From: Lepas anatifera
Taxonomy: Eukaryota > Arthropoda > Thecostraca > Lepadidae
DNA: 64,000 nt
NCBI GenBank assembly: GCA_034440635.1
Contig: JAOTON010001261.1
Coordinates: 434,001-498,000, forward strand
Reading direction: 5' to 3'
The position numbers were made by a program, and so were the translations under genes. The notes beneath the pieces were generated by a model. The model was not told the origin of the DNA, did not search any database, and saw nothing but the letters and a program-made list of their open reading frames with translations. The number at the start of each line of letters is the position of its first letter. Position 1 is the stretch's first letter. This document shows positions 1 through 13,021 of the stretch, piece by piece.

Positions 1-394
1 CCTCAGGTCATATTAGGTCACGAAATGACCTTTAGAGGTCAAACCACTGGCGGGAGGTCTTTACGTTCCACATAGCGGAAAAAGGTCTTGCAATTTCCTA
101 TCAAATGTACTTAACCAGATCTCAATAGCTCTAATGGCATAGGAGTTATGCCCAGTTTTCCTAAGCATTGCATATTTGAGTGAAAATAGCCTATCTTGAC
201 CTTTCTTGACCTCTGGAGGTCAAACCATTGACCTGAGCGCTTAAACATGCAAAGTAATTTCTTACTGAATTCACGAGAGGCTTCTAATGCACTATGCATA
301 TTTTCGCTAACCCCCATATTTTCGGAGTTAGATGGGGGCCATCGATGGCCCCCGGTGGTGCGAAGGTGGTGCCGGACCCCCGGTGGGGCGCGGG
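1..394 (+). mobile_element. TTAA-flanked AGGTCA-rich element, 3' end (cut by window edge)
   Basis: This is the right end of the element seen complete at 25493-26513: it shares AGGTCAAACCA, CATATTTTCGGAGTTAG and the closing GGGGCGCGGGTTAA. TTAA is at 395-398. The minus-strand 68-codon frame at 111-317 recurs in the complete copy but is a repeat artefact. Confidence 0.85.
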
Positions 395-614
395 TTAAGT
401 AAGTAAACCTGAGAGAGGCAAACGTCAGCTACTTCAAACGGCAGCCCAATGGCTGATCGGGAGGCTAGACTGACGTCACTGATACTTGTGTGTCACTGGA
501 ACCAATTTCTGGTAGGGCAAAGCTTACCCAAGATTACTTTGCATAAGGTTGCCCTAAACACGCACCCCGCTGGGGGAGGACGAAATTCACTGCTCTCCTG
601 GTTTTCCCCATATG

Positions 615-1924
<1,310 letters not shown>

Positions 1925-2262
1925 TAAAGTTATATCCAGTTTTAGTGCTATATCCGGTTTTTGTGTTATACCCTGTTTTGGTGAAATACCCCGTTTATGG
2001 TGTTATATCCTGTTTTAGTGTTGTACTCCCATCTTTCGTGTTATATCTAGTCTTAAATAGTATATCCCATTTTTACTTTTATTTTCCGTTCTGAGTGATG
2101 TATCCCGTTTTAGTGATATATTTTGTTCTAGTTTTCTATCCAATTTCTTATGTTATCTCCCATTTTTAGTTTGATAACCCGTTCGTGGTATTGAATCCTG
2201 CTTTTAGTGCTGAATCACCTTTTTAGTATAATATCCGGTTTTTAGTATGATGTCTCGTTTTT
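1925..2262. repeat. Decayed about 20-bp tandem repeat
   Basis: About 17 imperfect units on the pattern TTATATCCCGTTTTTAGTG, with enough drift that no two neighbours are identical. The array ends just before the GC-rich island at 2262. Confidence 0.85.
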
Positions 2263-2353
2263 ACCTGGACCGGCCTACCGCTGTACGCGCCATCAGCGAG
2301 CCTGTCCCAGTATCCCAGCTTCGTGGACCTGTCCGGGTCGCTGGCCGTGCTAA
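2262..2353 (+). other. Candidate unidentified coding exon or exon remnant
   Basis: A GC-rich island in AT-rich sequence holds an open frame, LPLYAPSASLSQYPSF then VDLSGSLAVLTG, with mostly G or C at third positions. A possible donor, actg|gtgtga, follows. I see no convincing acceptor and recognise no family. It could be an exon of another gene, an alternative PKG 5' exon, or chance composition. Confidence 0.2.
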
Positions 2354-2526
2354 CTGGTGTGACGCACGGCTCCGCTGAGGAGCAGACAGGGAGGAGCCAA
2401 GCGTGCCTTCTACCAATTAGAGGTCTACGTGGAATGGGGATGATGGGGCGTGAAGGGACGACATTTTTCAGCTCCTATTCGGGGCTGGGCGGAATTGGAA
2501 GGTTTATGTTTTGAAAGTTATATAAT

Positions 2527-2528
<2 letters not shown>

Positions 2529-2588
<60 letters not shown>
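2529..2588. repeat. (AT)30 microsatellite
   Basis: Pure AT dinucleotide repeat of about 60 bp. Confidence 0.97.
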
Positions 2589-2590
<2 letters not shown>

Positions 2591-2599
2591 GAATTCTAC

Positions 2600-2850
2600 C
2601 ACCAAGGTGACGTCATACTTTATGTAGTAGAGGTGTGGCTGCAGGAGCTAAGGCATAACGCTTTAAGAAGATGCGGAGCTAGCTTTGAACGCACATATCT
2701 TTAATTAGTTTACTTAATTGGCATCAAATCTTCTTGAGAGTAAGTTTTATGGAATGAAATGAATGCAAAATTATGACTGAATACAAACTAAATCCCTGTA
2801 CGGCATACTGTACCTGTTAAAGACATTTAACACTGACCATTATTAAAAAA
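2600..2850 (+). repeat. Dispersed repeat, copy 1 (GTGACGTCA...CTAGCTTT)
   Basis: It shares GTGACGTCA, GTGGCTGCAGGAGCTAAGGC, GAGCTAGCTTT and TCTTGAGAG, in order, with 34970-35260. No boundaries are clear. Confidence 0.65.
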
Positions 2851-3783
2851 ACGGCATTAAAGTGACGGACGCCCAGCAGCACGCGATGGCTCGGGTTCTC
2901 GGAGATGGATTTAGCTGAAGCGGTAGCCGGCATCTCTCCGGAACTTGTCAGAGACGGATCGAGTCCGATCGCTGCAGCTGGAGTGTAGAACGGACTGGAT
3001 TTCTAAATTGATTGCAGGTTGGGTTGAAGCTGCCGAAACTTCAAGTAGTAGTAGTGGTCTAGTGATGAATTAGGACTCTTTTTTTGGTTTTAGTAGTTTG
3101 GATCTAGTTATGAATTAGGACTCTTTTTCGGTTTTTACGTTTTTGTTTAGATTGCTTACCCTTAATAATGGTGTGCAAAATATTGGCCTGACCTTTTCGG
3201 GGTAGTTTGTGATATTTAAGGAAAGGACGGAAACTTGGAAACGTTTGAAATTTTTCTAGCAGTAGCTACTTTTAGAAGCATGTGATAGATTATCACTACT
3301 GGTGGATTCAGGGAAGGTTAGGACGGGGGTGGGAGAGCAAATATATCCACCCAACCCACTGATTTCCCCGATTACAAAAACAATTTTGTTGCCTATGATT
3401 TGTCTTCCCCGTTAAAACTCTCCCTATTCTCCCCCTCCCTCTCCCCCAGAAACTGATGTAGAACCACCACTGCCTTTCGTCGAACAGGCAGTGTATTTAT
3501 TAGCGCCGGCTGGGGCAGATATTTCACCAATGAATTATACAAAAAATATTGTTCCAGCTACACAGCTTCATGAGAAGTCTGATTCAAAGTCATCAGTTGC
3601 ATTGGAATGATGGATCATTTCTGCTGCCGTGGTCATGATAGTAATACGTGCCGTGACAGTGCAGATTATTTTTGACCCGAATACTTTGAAATGTAAATGG
3701 TTTAATTTGATATTTTGCTAAGTTCATTTGACGTGTACTGCTAACACGATAAGGGCCTTTGCTGGTGGCTGATTGCAGCACAT
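2851..3783. other. Non-coding; possible old MITE at about 3297-3475
   Basis: CTACTGGTGGATTCAGGG and TAGAACCACCACTGCC could be decayed hAT-like ends around 3297-3475. Nothing else is seen. Confidence 0.3.
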
Positions 3784-3787
3784 TTAA

Positions 3788-4735
3788 GACGCGCATTGAC
3801 GGGGGCGGGTACCCGCCCCCTCGGGGTTTTCGGAGAGAGCAGAAAAACGGCGGCGCGTAGCGCCGCTGTACTTGGCATACCTTTTCCCTCATCATTTTTA
3901 AAACTTCTGTGAAAATTTTAAGGTTAGGTCATCTCAGGTCAGGTCACCAGTACAGGTCAAGTGACCCGACCTCAAAAAAGTTTAAGATAGCATAAGTCGG
4001 AGCAGGGTGAACTTATCCGATTGAAGCTCATATCACCTAATGGCCCCACCGAGTTCTCTAAAATATTTTCCGGTATTTTTGATATCGATGACCTAAGGTC
4101 AGGTACGAAGCATGACCTCTCCATTGGAAACATATGGGAAAATTGTTTTTACGGAATAAATCAGTAACGGATGGCGATAGAGCATTTATTTTAGCTGCAT
4201 TAGACTCGCCTGGGCTTTGCGGTTCTAATGATATGCATTTTATATAATTTTACCCTGACCTGACCTCAGGTCCGGTCAAATCCTTGATTTGACCTAGGAA
4301 GGTAAATGGTCGGCTGGGTTTGGGGGGGTTTGCTTGGAATTTATTTTCGGGCTGCGTGTACCCCCCATCTTTGGCGGTTTAAGGTAAAATTATATATCAT
4401 TCGATTCGGCTTGCTGAGAGGATTCATACAGTTGAAGTCGTTTTGCTCTATCTTTACTTGTTCAGATAAAATGGCCGAAAAACTGAATTTACATGTTATC
4501 CCTATGGCGGCATGTTTTGACCTCTCGTGACCTTGAATATGACCTGAGAAAAAAATGGTACAAATGTTTTCGATGGAGAAGTAGATGGGCAGCCCAACGC
4601 CGTTTACCGTTTTTCGCTACCTACCGTGGTTCTCGAGATCTTAGGGGGAGGGGCGGGTACCCGCCCCCGTCAATGCGATGGTGGCTCAGACCCCCGTCAA
4701 TGCGAAGGTGGCTCAGACCCCCGTCAATGCGCGTG
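3788..4735 (+). mobile_element. TTAA-type AGGTCA-rich element (GCGCATTGACGGGG ends)
   Basis: The left end reads TTAA then GACGCGCATTGACGGGGG. The right end is its inverted form followed by TTGA, a decayed TTAA. GGGTACCCGCCCCC palindromes sit just inside both ends, and GTCAATGCGA-GGTGGCTCAGACCCCC units repeat near the right end. The interior has many AGGTCA/TGACCT hexamers and no coding frame. Confidence 0.8.
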
Positions 4736-4739
4736 TTGA

Positions 4740-6268
4740 CAGTCGGCTGCGTCAATAGGCGGAAAGGAGCACTGATGGATACGAGACCTTGTCCCCTCCC
4801 GATCAACATTTAATATTTTTAACCACTAACGCCGATGCCTTGGCTGGAAAGGCGACCTAAAAATATGTCTGGTGCCCCCTCCTTGATGTTCTGAACGCTC
4901 CTACGCCTATGGCTGTATCCCGGAAACTTTTTTAGGGAAATGGCATATCATGCTGCTACACGTGCGGTTGTTGTGCTGATGGTACCCGAGGTTGATTTCA
5001 GGTCCACTATTTGTAATTGCAGTTGTTTATGTATTGTTAACTGTCTGGTATCAAATGGCAGATGTGTCTACGTGGTGCAGTACGGTAGTCGTGACAGCTT
5101 CCGCCGGGGTTTATTCACCGTAATTCACACCATTTAGCTCCATACGTCCAACTATTTTAAACATCTTGTCTCATAGATTTATAACCAGATTAAAACTGGC
5201 TAGACGTTCAATGGCCTTTCCCCTCGAATCTTATATGGAAATTGGAGCAAATACACTGTGAATATATATTTGGACAAAGCTCTGTGTCAGATACATTATG
5301 ATACATTGGTGGTCATGTGTGAGCTAAGACCTGCGAAACTGAGTACACACTCACGCTGTGCCCCCCAGATTTTTTCAGTGTTTGTATTATGAGTATTCTG
5401 ACACAGGACTGTGTCTGAATATATAATGAGTGTACTTGATTCAGTGTGCATCTAGTATTCGAGGAAGCAGACCATGAAACGTCTTATCAACTTGTAATAT
5501 GCTCCTCAGCACAGCACCGCGAAATTTATCAACTTCCAAATACAAAATAATCGTATGTAAATCGCACGTAATAGCGGTGGTGAAATTGGCCCCTAATATA
5601 ACCGGCCCAGAGCAAATGAGAGGGCTCATAGATCAACTATGCTGATGAGTTTACCTGGAAGGTGGAAATTAGGGGTCGTACCCGCGCTCGACTCCGAGGT
5701 GGTGGACTCATGGCATTGGCGAACTCCAGGCCAAGTTTCTACGGTAAGCTCTCTGACTGCTTTAGTTTTAGTCCATTTTTGGAAGCACATCAAGCCTTAT
5801 GGGATTAGACCAAGGTGACGGAAGTAAAAAAGTCTGCCAGCTTGGTTACAATGTTGAAGCTCAAATTTTGTGTGACGTAAATACGGTTTTAAATTGCCTT
5901 GGAGATATCCGGCCATTTTTTTCAGCCTCGAAAACATCAGTACCCGCTGAGGGCGTGGTATGCTAAATTCGACATTTATACCGGGCAATTACTCGCTCGG
6001 GTGACTTGCGAAGTTTGCCAGTTTGCGAGGCCTGCTCTGCCTTGTGGAAATTATTAGCTGATTTGTGGCAAAGGGTTTATTTTCGCTAATATTCCTGTAG
6101 ATTGTATTTCTCATTGAGCATGTTATTGGATGTGTAATCCTACTTTTACATACATAGTGAACTGTCTTTCAACAGGGAACAGGCATGTGTAGCCTGCCCA
6201 TTCGGAAATGTCGTTATAATCGTCAAAACAATGTACCAGTCGCACAGGGCAAGGAGAACCATCGATAG
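4740..6268. other. Non-coding, nothing recognised
   Basis: AT-rich with short frames only; no family, repeat end or splice-compatible frame was found. Confidence 0.55.
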
Positions 6269-6276
6269 CTCGCCTG

Positions 6277-6428
6277 CAGTGGCGGATACAAGGGAGCGAG
6301 GGGCTCAAGCCCCACCCCACCCCGGAATGTCAAATTGCCCATAGTAGATGCATAGGCGGAGGCTGATCCGAGGCGGTAGCAGGAGAGGCCCCCAGCCCCC
6401 TCGAAATGAACTCCTGGATCCGCCACTG
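6277..6428 (+). mobile_element. hAT-like MITE, 152 bp
   Basis: The ends are CAGTGGCGGATACAAGG and CCTGGATCCGCCACTG. The flanks CTCGCCTG and CTCACCTG match at 7 of 8 bases. Confidence 0.88.
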
Positions 6429-6724
6429 CTCACCTGTTACAGCCGCTGCGCCATTTGCTTGTATTGGCGTCGACCTCGGCCGCGATATGGAAGCTTTTAG
6501 TCGATATGGCAGCTCATTGGTAGCCATTGGCCCGCCAGGTATCAGCTCATTTTGGCACCCAGCAAACAGCATTTGCGATAGCACTGCGTGCCATTATCCC
6601 ACACATATTTCATTCACGTAGTCTGCCGTCTATAAGCGTGTACCTATATAGGTCATCAGGGCGTGGCAACGTTGTGTCGCGTTCCGTGCGGTATGCCATT
6701 GGAGCGTTTTCAGGCCGAGTTGTC

Positions 6725-6924
6725 GTATGTTCCAAATTACCTGTAATTGTCTTTGTATGTTTATTAGCAGTACTGTCAACAGGCGCACGTGCCCAAACTA
6801 CGAGGTGCATGGATGTGAACGTTTAAGGTTAGATGTGACTGGGAAGTGGGCCGCGTTTAAGGTCCACTGGAGAAGACATGGCGCGGAAAGCAGTTTCCCG
6901 TCGTATGGATTGAACCCACGAGAA
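6725..6924 (+). repeat. Dispersed repeat, copy 1 (CAACAGGC...GATTGAACCCAC)
   Basis: It shares CAACAGGCRCACNTGCCCA, GCGTTTAAGG-like and GGATTGAACCCAC blocks with 20010-20150. It resembles the end of a retroposon but is not classified. Confidence 0.5.
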
Positions 6925-7885
6925 CCCTCGCCTCGCGGGATGTTTGAACACCCCCTCCGGCTTTTCTGGTGGCACGACAAAAAGGCGGCGCGAAACGCCG
7001 CAGTGCTTGGTACGCCTTATCATTGATCAATTCCGCAACTTACCAAACATTTTGAGGTGGGGTCATCTCGGGTCAGGTCACCAGTGCAGGTCAAGTGACC
7101 TCACCTCCAAAATTGTTTAAGGTGGCATAAGTAAAAAGGTAGATCTATCGAATTCACGCTTATACCACATAATGCGCCCACCGAGTACTTTAAAATATAT
7201 TCCGGGATTTTCCATATCGATGACCCAGGGTCAGGTACGGACCATGACCTCTCCATTAAAGAATGCATGGGGAAAACAGGAATCGGTCGACAACTTTCTA
7301 TATTTCTGTAGATACCGCGCTCCCTAATGTTCATATTGCAAGTTTGGACCTCTGACCTCTGAGAGGTTATCTGGGGCTACTTAAGCAGATTTTCAGACTT
7401 GGGTCAATAATATTGCATCAAAAGATGATAAATATTTGTTTGATGCCATTGCTTTTGGATTGTTAGTGCGTGATCGATTGATGTGCATATTTACTATTGT
7501 AGGTTAGATGGTGACCTTGACCTGCCCTTAGGTCAGGTCATTTTAATGTTTTGGCCTATTATAGCCATATTGCACATCGGTCGATTCGCCGTAACGAGAG
7601 GAAGCGAATGGTGCCTAAAAATGGTTCTAACTCAATGCTATCAACAATAGAGCCCAGAAACTCTTCTCTAACATGCCACTTTTTTGACCTGTCATGACCT
7701 CAATACTGACCTGAGCCCAAAAGTGAACGATGTTGTTTTTTCATGAATTTTTTATGGGCCACCCACCAGTGTTTGCGTTTTTCGCAGTAGGAGCCGAGTT
7801 CGAGGAGGGATTGAACCACCCGAGGAGGGAACATTGAAGCCCCCTACCGGGGCAAAGGTGGCTCGGAGGCCCACCGGGGCGGGTG
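6925..7885 (+). mobile_element. TTAA-type AGGTCA-rich element
   Basis: The right end is GGGGCGGGTG followed by TTAA (7886-7889). The left end is CCTCGCCTCGCGGG preceded by a mutated site, AGAA. The interior shares GGTCATCTCGGGTCAGGTCACCAG with the copy at 3788-4735, plus TTTTGACCTGTCATGACC near the right. Confidence 0.75.
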
Positions 7886-7904
7886 TTAATCCATACCATT
7901 TCTT

Positions 7905-8011
7905 CTCTCTCTCTCTCTCCTCTCCCTCCCTCTCTCTCTCTCTCTTTTTTTTCTTTCTCTCTTTCTCTCTTCTGTCTTTCTCTCTTTCTCTCTTTTTTTC
8001 TCTCTCTCTCC
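7905..8011. repeat. CT-rich imperfect microsatellite
   Basis: CT repeats interrupted by C and T runs, just to the right of the TTAA element ending at 7885. Confidence 0.95.
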
Positions 8012-8297
8012 GATCCTGCTTGCCATCGGTCTCCTGGACCAGATGTCCCGGGTTCAAGTCTAAGCGGACACAGTTGTAATCCGCTCCCCCTTAGATATCT
8101 TCCAGGTGGGCAAAATTGGTAGCTTGTACATACATTGCTACCCCCCGACAAATTATTTTTTATTCTGCAATTTTATTCCGTGTATGAGCGTCGCATGACC
8201 TGCACTTACGCGCTCCAAAGTCATGAATATGGTGCTGACTATTTCGTGTGTTTATTTGTCCTGACCGTCCTGACCCAGCCCATTGCTTTGTTGGCAG

Positions 8298-8467
8298 AGT
8301 GTTCTGGCGGCTTCTCCCGCGCTTTCCAATGGAGATCTGGCGGGAAAACTGCACGGGGCGCACCTCACAGCTCCACACACGAAGAAGCAGGGCGTTTCTG
8401 GAGAAAGCAGTCAAGTGGATGTCAGCAATCTCTCCGGTACCGCTCCAAAGTTCGACAAAGATTTCAG
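8298..8467 (+). CDS. PRKG1: PKG exon A: pseudosubstrate/autoinhibitory segment (internal exon)
   Basis: This is the first recognisable exon of the cGMP-dependent protein kinase gene. It encodes the stretch after the N-terminal dimerisation zipper, including the pseudosubstrate-like TKKQGVSGES (PRKG1 isoforms have RAQGISAEP or KRQAISAEP here). That segment occupies the kinase active site until cGMP binds. I start it after the AG at 8296-8297 because the peptide then opens with SVL, which in PRKG1 directly follows the zipper. It ends at the donor ag|gtaagt with two bases of a codon left over. Those two bases plus the first base of the exon at 32575 give Arg, reading KDF-RSKQLIK across a 24-kb intron, so the assignment rests on phase as well as similarity. 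No zipper-encoding exon or start codon was found upstream. PRKG1-like features are strongest here, but some downstream residues are PRKG2-like, so the subgroup needs a phylogeny. Confidence 0.82.
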
Positions 8468-9342
8468 GTAAGTTGACTCGACGGGCGCTCTTTTATTTCG
8501 CCGCTATGAGTTTCTTGGAAGCGAGCCCCTCCAGCCAGAACCCGCACTTACTCCGAATACATGGACACGTGCGGTGCACTCCATTAATGTACTGACTTCG
8601 GGAACGGACTTATCGACTCATGTAACCGGGAGCCTGTGATCCGGATTCCCCGGATACATAAGTCGATAGGTCTGCTGCCGCGGTCGGTCCGTGAACATAG
8701 CGTACTGAAACTGCTCATGGCTGTGAGGTGCATGCGGTGCATTGCCACAATGTAGCTCAAATATAGAGCAAATATAAGTCGAATTGTAGAGCAAATGTGA
8801 ATCAAATGTAGAGCAAACGCGGCTCCAATGTCCAAAGCGGGCCATGGATTTAACGAACAAATGGATCGCGGAATCGTTACCAAATGGGATTGGATTGAGG
8901 TGCCAGGGAAAAGGTTTCAAGGCCAAAAACGGAGTGGTAGATCCAATACTTCATTGGAAGAGGGAGGAGCTAGGGGGCTCGAGTGGCAGATCCAAGACCC
9001 CCTAGCGTCCACCTTGCATCCGCCACTGCCCAAAGGTCTTCCCTCTTTTGAAGAGTGCAACTGAGGTAGCTTAGCAACACTCAAATTGGCAATGTTTACT
9101 CGGGTGCACAATGGGAATACAGATACAAAACCAAAACCTTAAATCGGACTCCAGAATGGCTGGGGTGAAAAATCTCTGGAGCGCTGGTTCGGGGGAGGAC
9201 GTGCCCCTCACACTTTCGGGGTCCGTGCATCCACGGCGAGGACCGGTTGTGAGGTTTAATGAGATCTGCTGATTGGTCAATGGCCAATGACGCGACAGGA
9301 GTAGTAGTTTGTCGCCGGCTGGCGAATATTCAGGAAGCGTTA
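8468..9342. other. PKG intron 1 start; no coding signal
   Basis: Contains a short palindromic MITE-like remnant at about 8972-9030 (GTGGCAGATCC and GCATCCGCCACTG). The rest is unremarkable. Confidence 0.5.
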
Positions 9343-9350
9343 GTTGTGAG

Positions 9351-9522
9351 CATGGGCGCCAAAGCGGGGACGGGGACGCGTCCCCTTTGCAACCAGGGGG
9401 ACGTCCCCCAAAATTTTTGGGTCAATGGTCATTAATGCTGTCAGTTACCGAATATGCTCAAAATTCGCCTCCCGGTCAGCACCAGCCCGGGTCTGTCCCC
9501 TGCGAAAATTCCCGCGCCCCTG
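9351..9522 (+). mobile_element. CATGGGCGCC-type MITE, copy 1
   Basis: The 172-bp element contains GGGACGTCCCCCAAAATTTT and is flanked by the perfect 8-bp duplication GTTGTGAG (9343-9350 and 9523-9530). It shares nearly its whole length with the copy at 17481. Confidence 0.92.
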
Positions 9523-9530
9523 GTTGTGAG

Positions 9531-12500
9531 TGAGTTTAGAGCGAGGCGAAACACGCCAGCAGGGGTTTTCCGTGTGCTTATAGATACAGTTAGCAGATTT
9601 CAAACCCCATAGAAGTGACATTTTTCGTGCAGCCTTCCATTGGCTGGGATTTTCAGACAGCTACATCTGCCTTGGTTCTGGTCATTGCTTCCCTTTCTAC
9701 TAACCCGGGATCAAAAACGATATCGAAAAAGTGTAAACAGCAATCAAACTAGCCCCTGGAGTTGTAATGGAAACGTCCAACGTTTTTACTGGTGGACTGT
9801 GTTCACCACAGGATCAACTAAAGGTCAAATGAGGTCGTTCGGACGTTTTCGCGTATAACTTTTGACAGAATTAACGTGGATGTTCCGTTTTTGAAGCGCT
9901 ATCTTTGTTTCTTTGTGCAACTAATGACCTTGGTGGCCTCGCTGTAAATCTGATATCAAAGCAACGGAAGGAAAATGGTTTACATTTTCAATAGCTTTTG
10001 GTTGGTGCTATAAAAGAATCTATAGATTTTCTTAGATATGATTTCTATAAGAAAATCTATAGATTTTCCTATAGCTTTCATAGAAACAGTCGTGATTGAC
10101 TTTCCACCTTTTGAATACATAATATCGCTTAGCATTGGTTTTGGAAGGAGACAAAAACTAAGGGACCTAACCCGATTTAGTCCAAATAGTTCAAAAACGC
10201 TAACTCAGGGGTGGGGCCAAGTAATGGAAAAACCGAAGAGGGTCAGAAATGATCCACCCAGGCGGCTATGTGTTAGGTGTCTGCACATATATGAAGTGCA
10301 CTACTCTCTGCCTCCTGCAGCAGTCTTGGCTAATGGATTCTTCGAAATTTTATGTTGCACACTATGCGCACTTCTTCTGGTTATCTCGAGGCTTTCATTG
10401 AAGGCTCACTGAACCAAAGGATCGCCGTTAGCTTGCCTGGAAAAGCTAATTAAGAATCAGTGGGGTTAGGAAAGCTCAAAGAAAGTACTTAAAACATCAT
10501 ACATTGTGTTGCTAGTTCGTGGAAAACCTGTTTACTTACACTTGTTTTTTTGCAAAGGTTGATTGTACTGGGTTAGCATATCATTATCACACTTCTACGG
10601 CGTTTGTGCAGGGTTTTCCCGCCACCATATCTCGGTTCATGTTGTTGACTGGATTGCAGAGCGTTCTACTGCATGATCGGGGTACTTATTTACACGGGAG
10701 TTTGATCATAAAGGTATGTATCCCACGAGAAGCAGGGATTTTCTAACAGGCTAGATGTTGTGGAGTATAATGTACGTGTGGTCAAGCCCGGAACACCAAG
10801 GGTTAAACAATACTTATTCGCTGTTCCGCGGTTGAAGAAAGTGGGGCCTACAAGAGCATTGGTGCTAAAAGTTACTTTTCTGATTTTGGATGAAATTATA
10901 TATTTTGTGCTAAACAAAATAGTATCAGTTTTGTGTTGAAATGTTTCGTTTAATGAACTTTGACGATAGAAAAATTGGAGGATGCTGGTATAGTGGGTGA
11001 GACACGGGAAGTGAACAATCATTGCTAAATAATTTGCATCTTTTTTATTAGGTAAATTGGCCCATTGCCGTAAATACCTAGATAATAATCACTCTTTGAG
11101 GCTCTACTCCATTGTTTTGTTTTATACTATGCACAAGAATAATTTATCTGAGATAAATCATCCATACCTACCACGTTCGCTCCTTTGACGCTCGTACCAG
11201 ATCCCGGAACGTTCTGAGTTTGGCAGATTTATTGATCTAATCCAAAGCTTTGGATGGTATTCATAGTGGATCGCTGCTTAGAACATTTATTAAACTCTGG
11301 ATCCGAAAACTGGTTTCAGGTGAGATTTTACGGAGTGCTAGCTTGCTTTATACTGCTTTGTGGACTAGTTTTTTATATTCTGTTGTTTTGCAAATTACAG
11401 AGGTAGTGTCTCAATGTCTCAGAGGTTTTCAATAGTTCAATTATGACCTGAATATGGTTGCCATGGACGTTGCCATGACGCCACCGCCCCCTATATATGA
11501 GCTATGCAATGCACTAGATCAGGTTTATCTGGCCTTGTATCTATATAGGGTAAGGTTTATCAGGCGGGGGGTTTTCGTTCTTATTGCACCAAACTAGTTC
11601 AACTTCTTGGGATTAGGACTGGTTGCGCCAGGCTTAGGTTCTTCTTGACATTAAATAGTGATTTTCTTTACGACACGGAGAGAAAATTACCCTGTTATAA
11701 AAAGTCTAGTCCATTTACAGATGACGAAAACATCCGGCCCATTTATGGCAGACTAGCAGTATACCCCATATGTAAGCAGATGGCCCCTTGGTTTTATTTC
11801 CCGCTACACTCATATAGTCAACAAATCAACAAACCATACACTAAAAAACCATGTATTTGTCTGACGCCCATTTCGCGGCCACGATTTGTGATTTTTATAA
11901 AATTATTCGCTATTTGAGTATAGATATCCCTAAGTATTTTGGAATTGGTACGAAATCATTATCAAAGAAAAAATAACGGCGCGTAATCACGAACTGCGAC
12001 CATTGCGAAACTGGGCGGGTTACTTGAACTGAACAGCTGAGTGCGGTTCTCGTGTGTTCGACGGCACAGTATACCTCTCGCCTCGCCAGGGTCACGGACC
12101 GATATTAGGAGTACTTGGGTATTGGTCGGAAAACTCCGTGAAGGTACGGCTGACGGAATGTGCAGATTTATAAGAGATCGGCAGAAAGCTCAAACAAACA
12201 AATTTAGCGTGGTGGCTTTGAAGCTCACTTTTTCATTGCGGGGTTCACAAACTAAAACGGATATTTTCTAGCAGGACCACTTTCATCTAATAGTACAAGT
12301 TAAAATCCCTTTTTCTTGTTCTTACGTGTACCTATGGTCTGTGTGAGCTGTGCTCAAACGTGAAGCACAAGATTTGTGGAGTGTGTTTTCTTTCTGTGGC
12401 TATCGCAAACACACGCCATGACTAGCCAACAAGGTATCACAATTTCTTGCGAATTATTTCTAGGTGCGCGGATAATAGCAAAGCAAAACTTTCCTGCTTC

Positions 12501-13019
12501 TTTCTCTCTCAAAATTTTCTTTTCCCCAAGAACCAGGCAGAGGTGTGTGTGACGGCGTCATTCACAGCTCGGCGAAATCGGGTATGGCGCGGCGATGGCC
12601 CACTGACGCGTCTCGCGTGTTCTGCTGCCAAAACAAGCCCCCCCCGTCTCGTCTGCCACACACACTGTCGTCAACAGGAGCTGTCCTAAACACCTGTCTT
12701 TCTTCCTCCTGCGAGGCTTATTTCCGGCCTCACACTGGTATGCGTAATGCTTCGACAGATTTGAGAGGCTTCAGTTTAGTTATGGGTTCCTTGTCCATCC
12801 AAATTGGTTGAATGATGCTGAATCATTCATTCGTCTCAAGCTTTCCCAATTTAGTTTCAATAATGTTAGAAGGTTTAAATACTTGAGGACTTCTGGTTGA
12901 TTCACTCCCATAACCCAGATACGTTTGAGACGGGAATGTGCTTTTCAAGCTGCTACTTACAAAAGTATTTATCGATTCGGCTGGTACGGGCCTAACTTAG
13001 TTACTTGATTGTGTGAGCA
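9531..13019. other. PKG intron; unique-looking AT-rich sequence
   Basis: Apart from the hairpin at 10017-10065 I see no repeats or exon-like frames. The frame at 12447-12689 has no splice support and no family resemblance. Confidence 0.5.
10017..10065. repeat. Perfect 18-bp hairpin
   Basis: The arms AATCTATAGATTTTCTTA (10017-10034) and their exact complement (10048-10065) flank a 13-base loop. Each arm contains the smaller palindrome AATCTATAGATT. Confidence 0.93.
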
Positions 13020-13021
13020 TA

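Noticed and set aside
111..317. 68-codon minus-strand frame shared with 26232-26438
   Set aside because: Both are the same segment of a TTAA-flanked repeat; conservation comes from repeat copying, with no sign of coding constraint.
8283..8471. ATG at 8283 as the PKG start codon
   Set aside because: The acceptor AG at 8296-8297 places the exon start at the conserved SVL junction, and a PKG without its zipper would be unusual; the ATG is in the intron.
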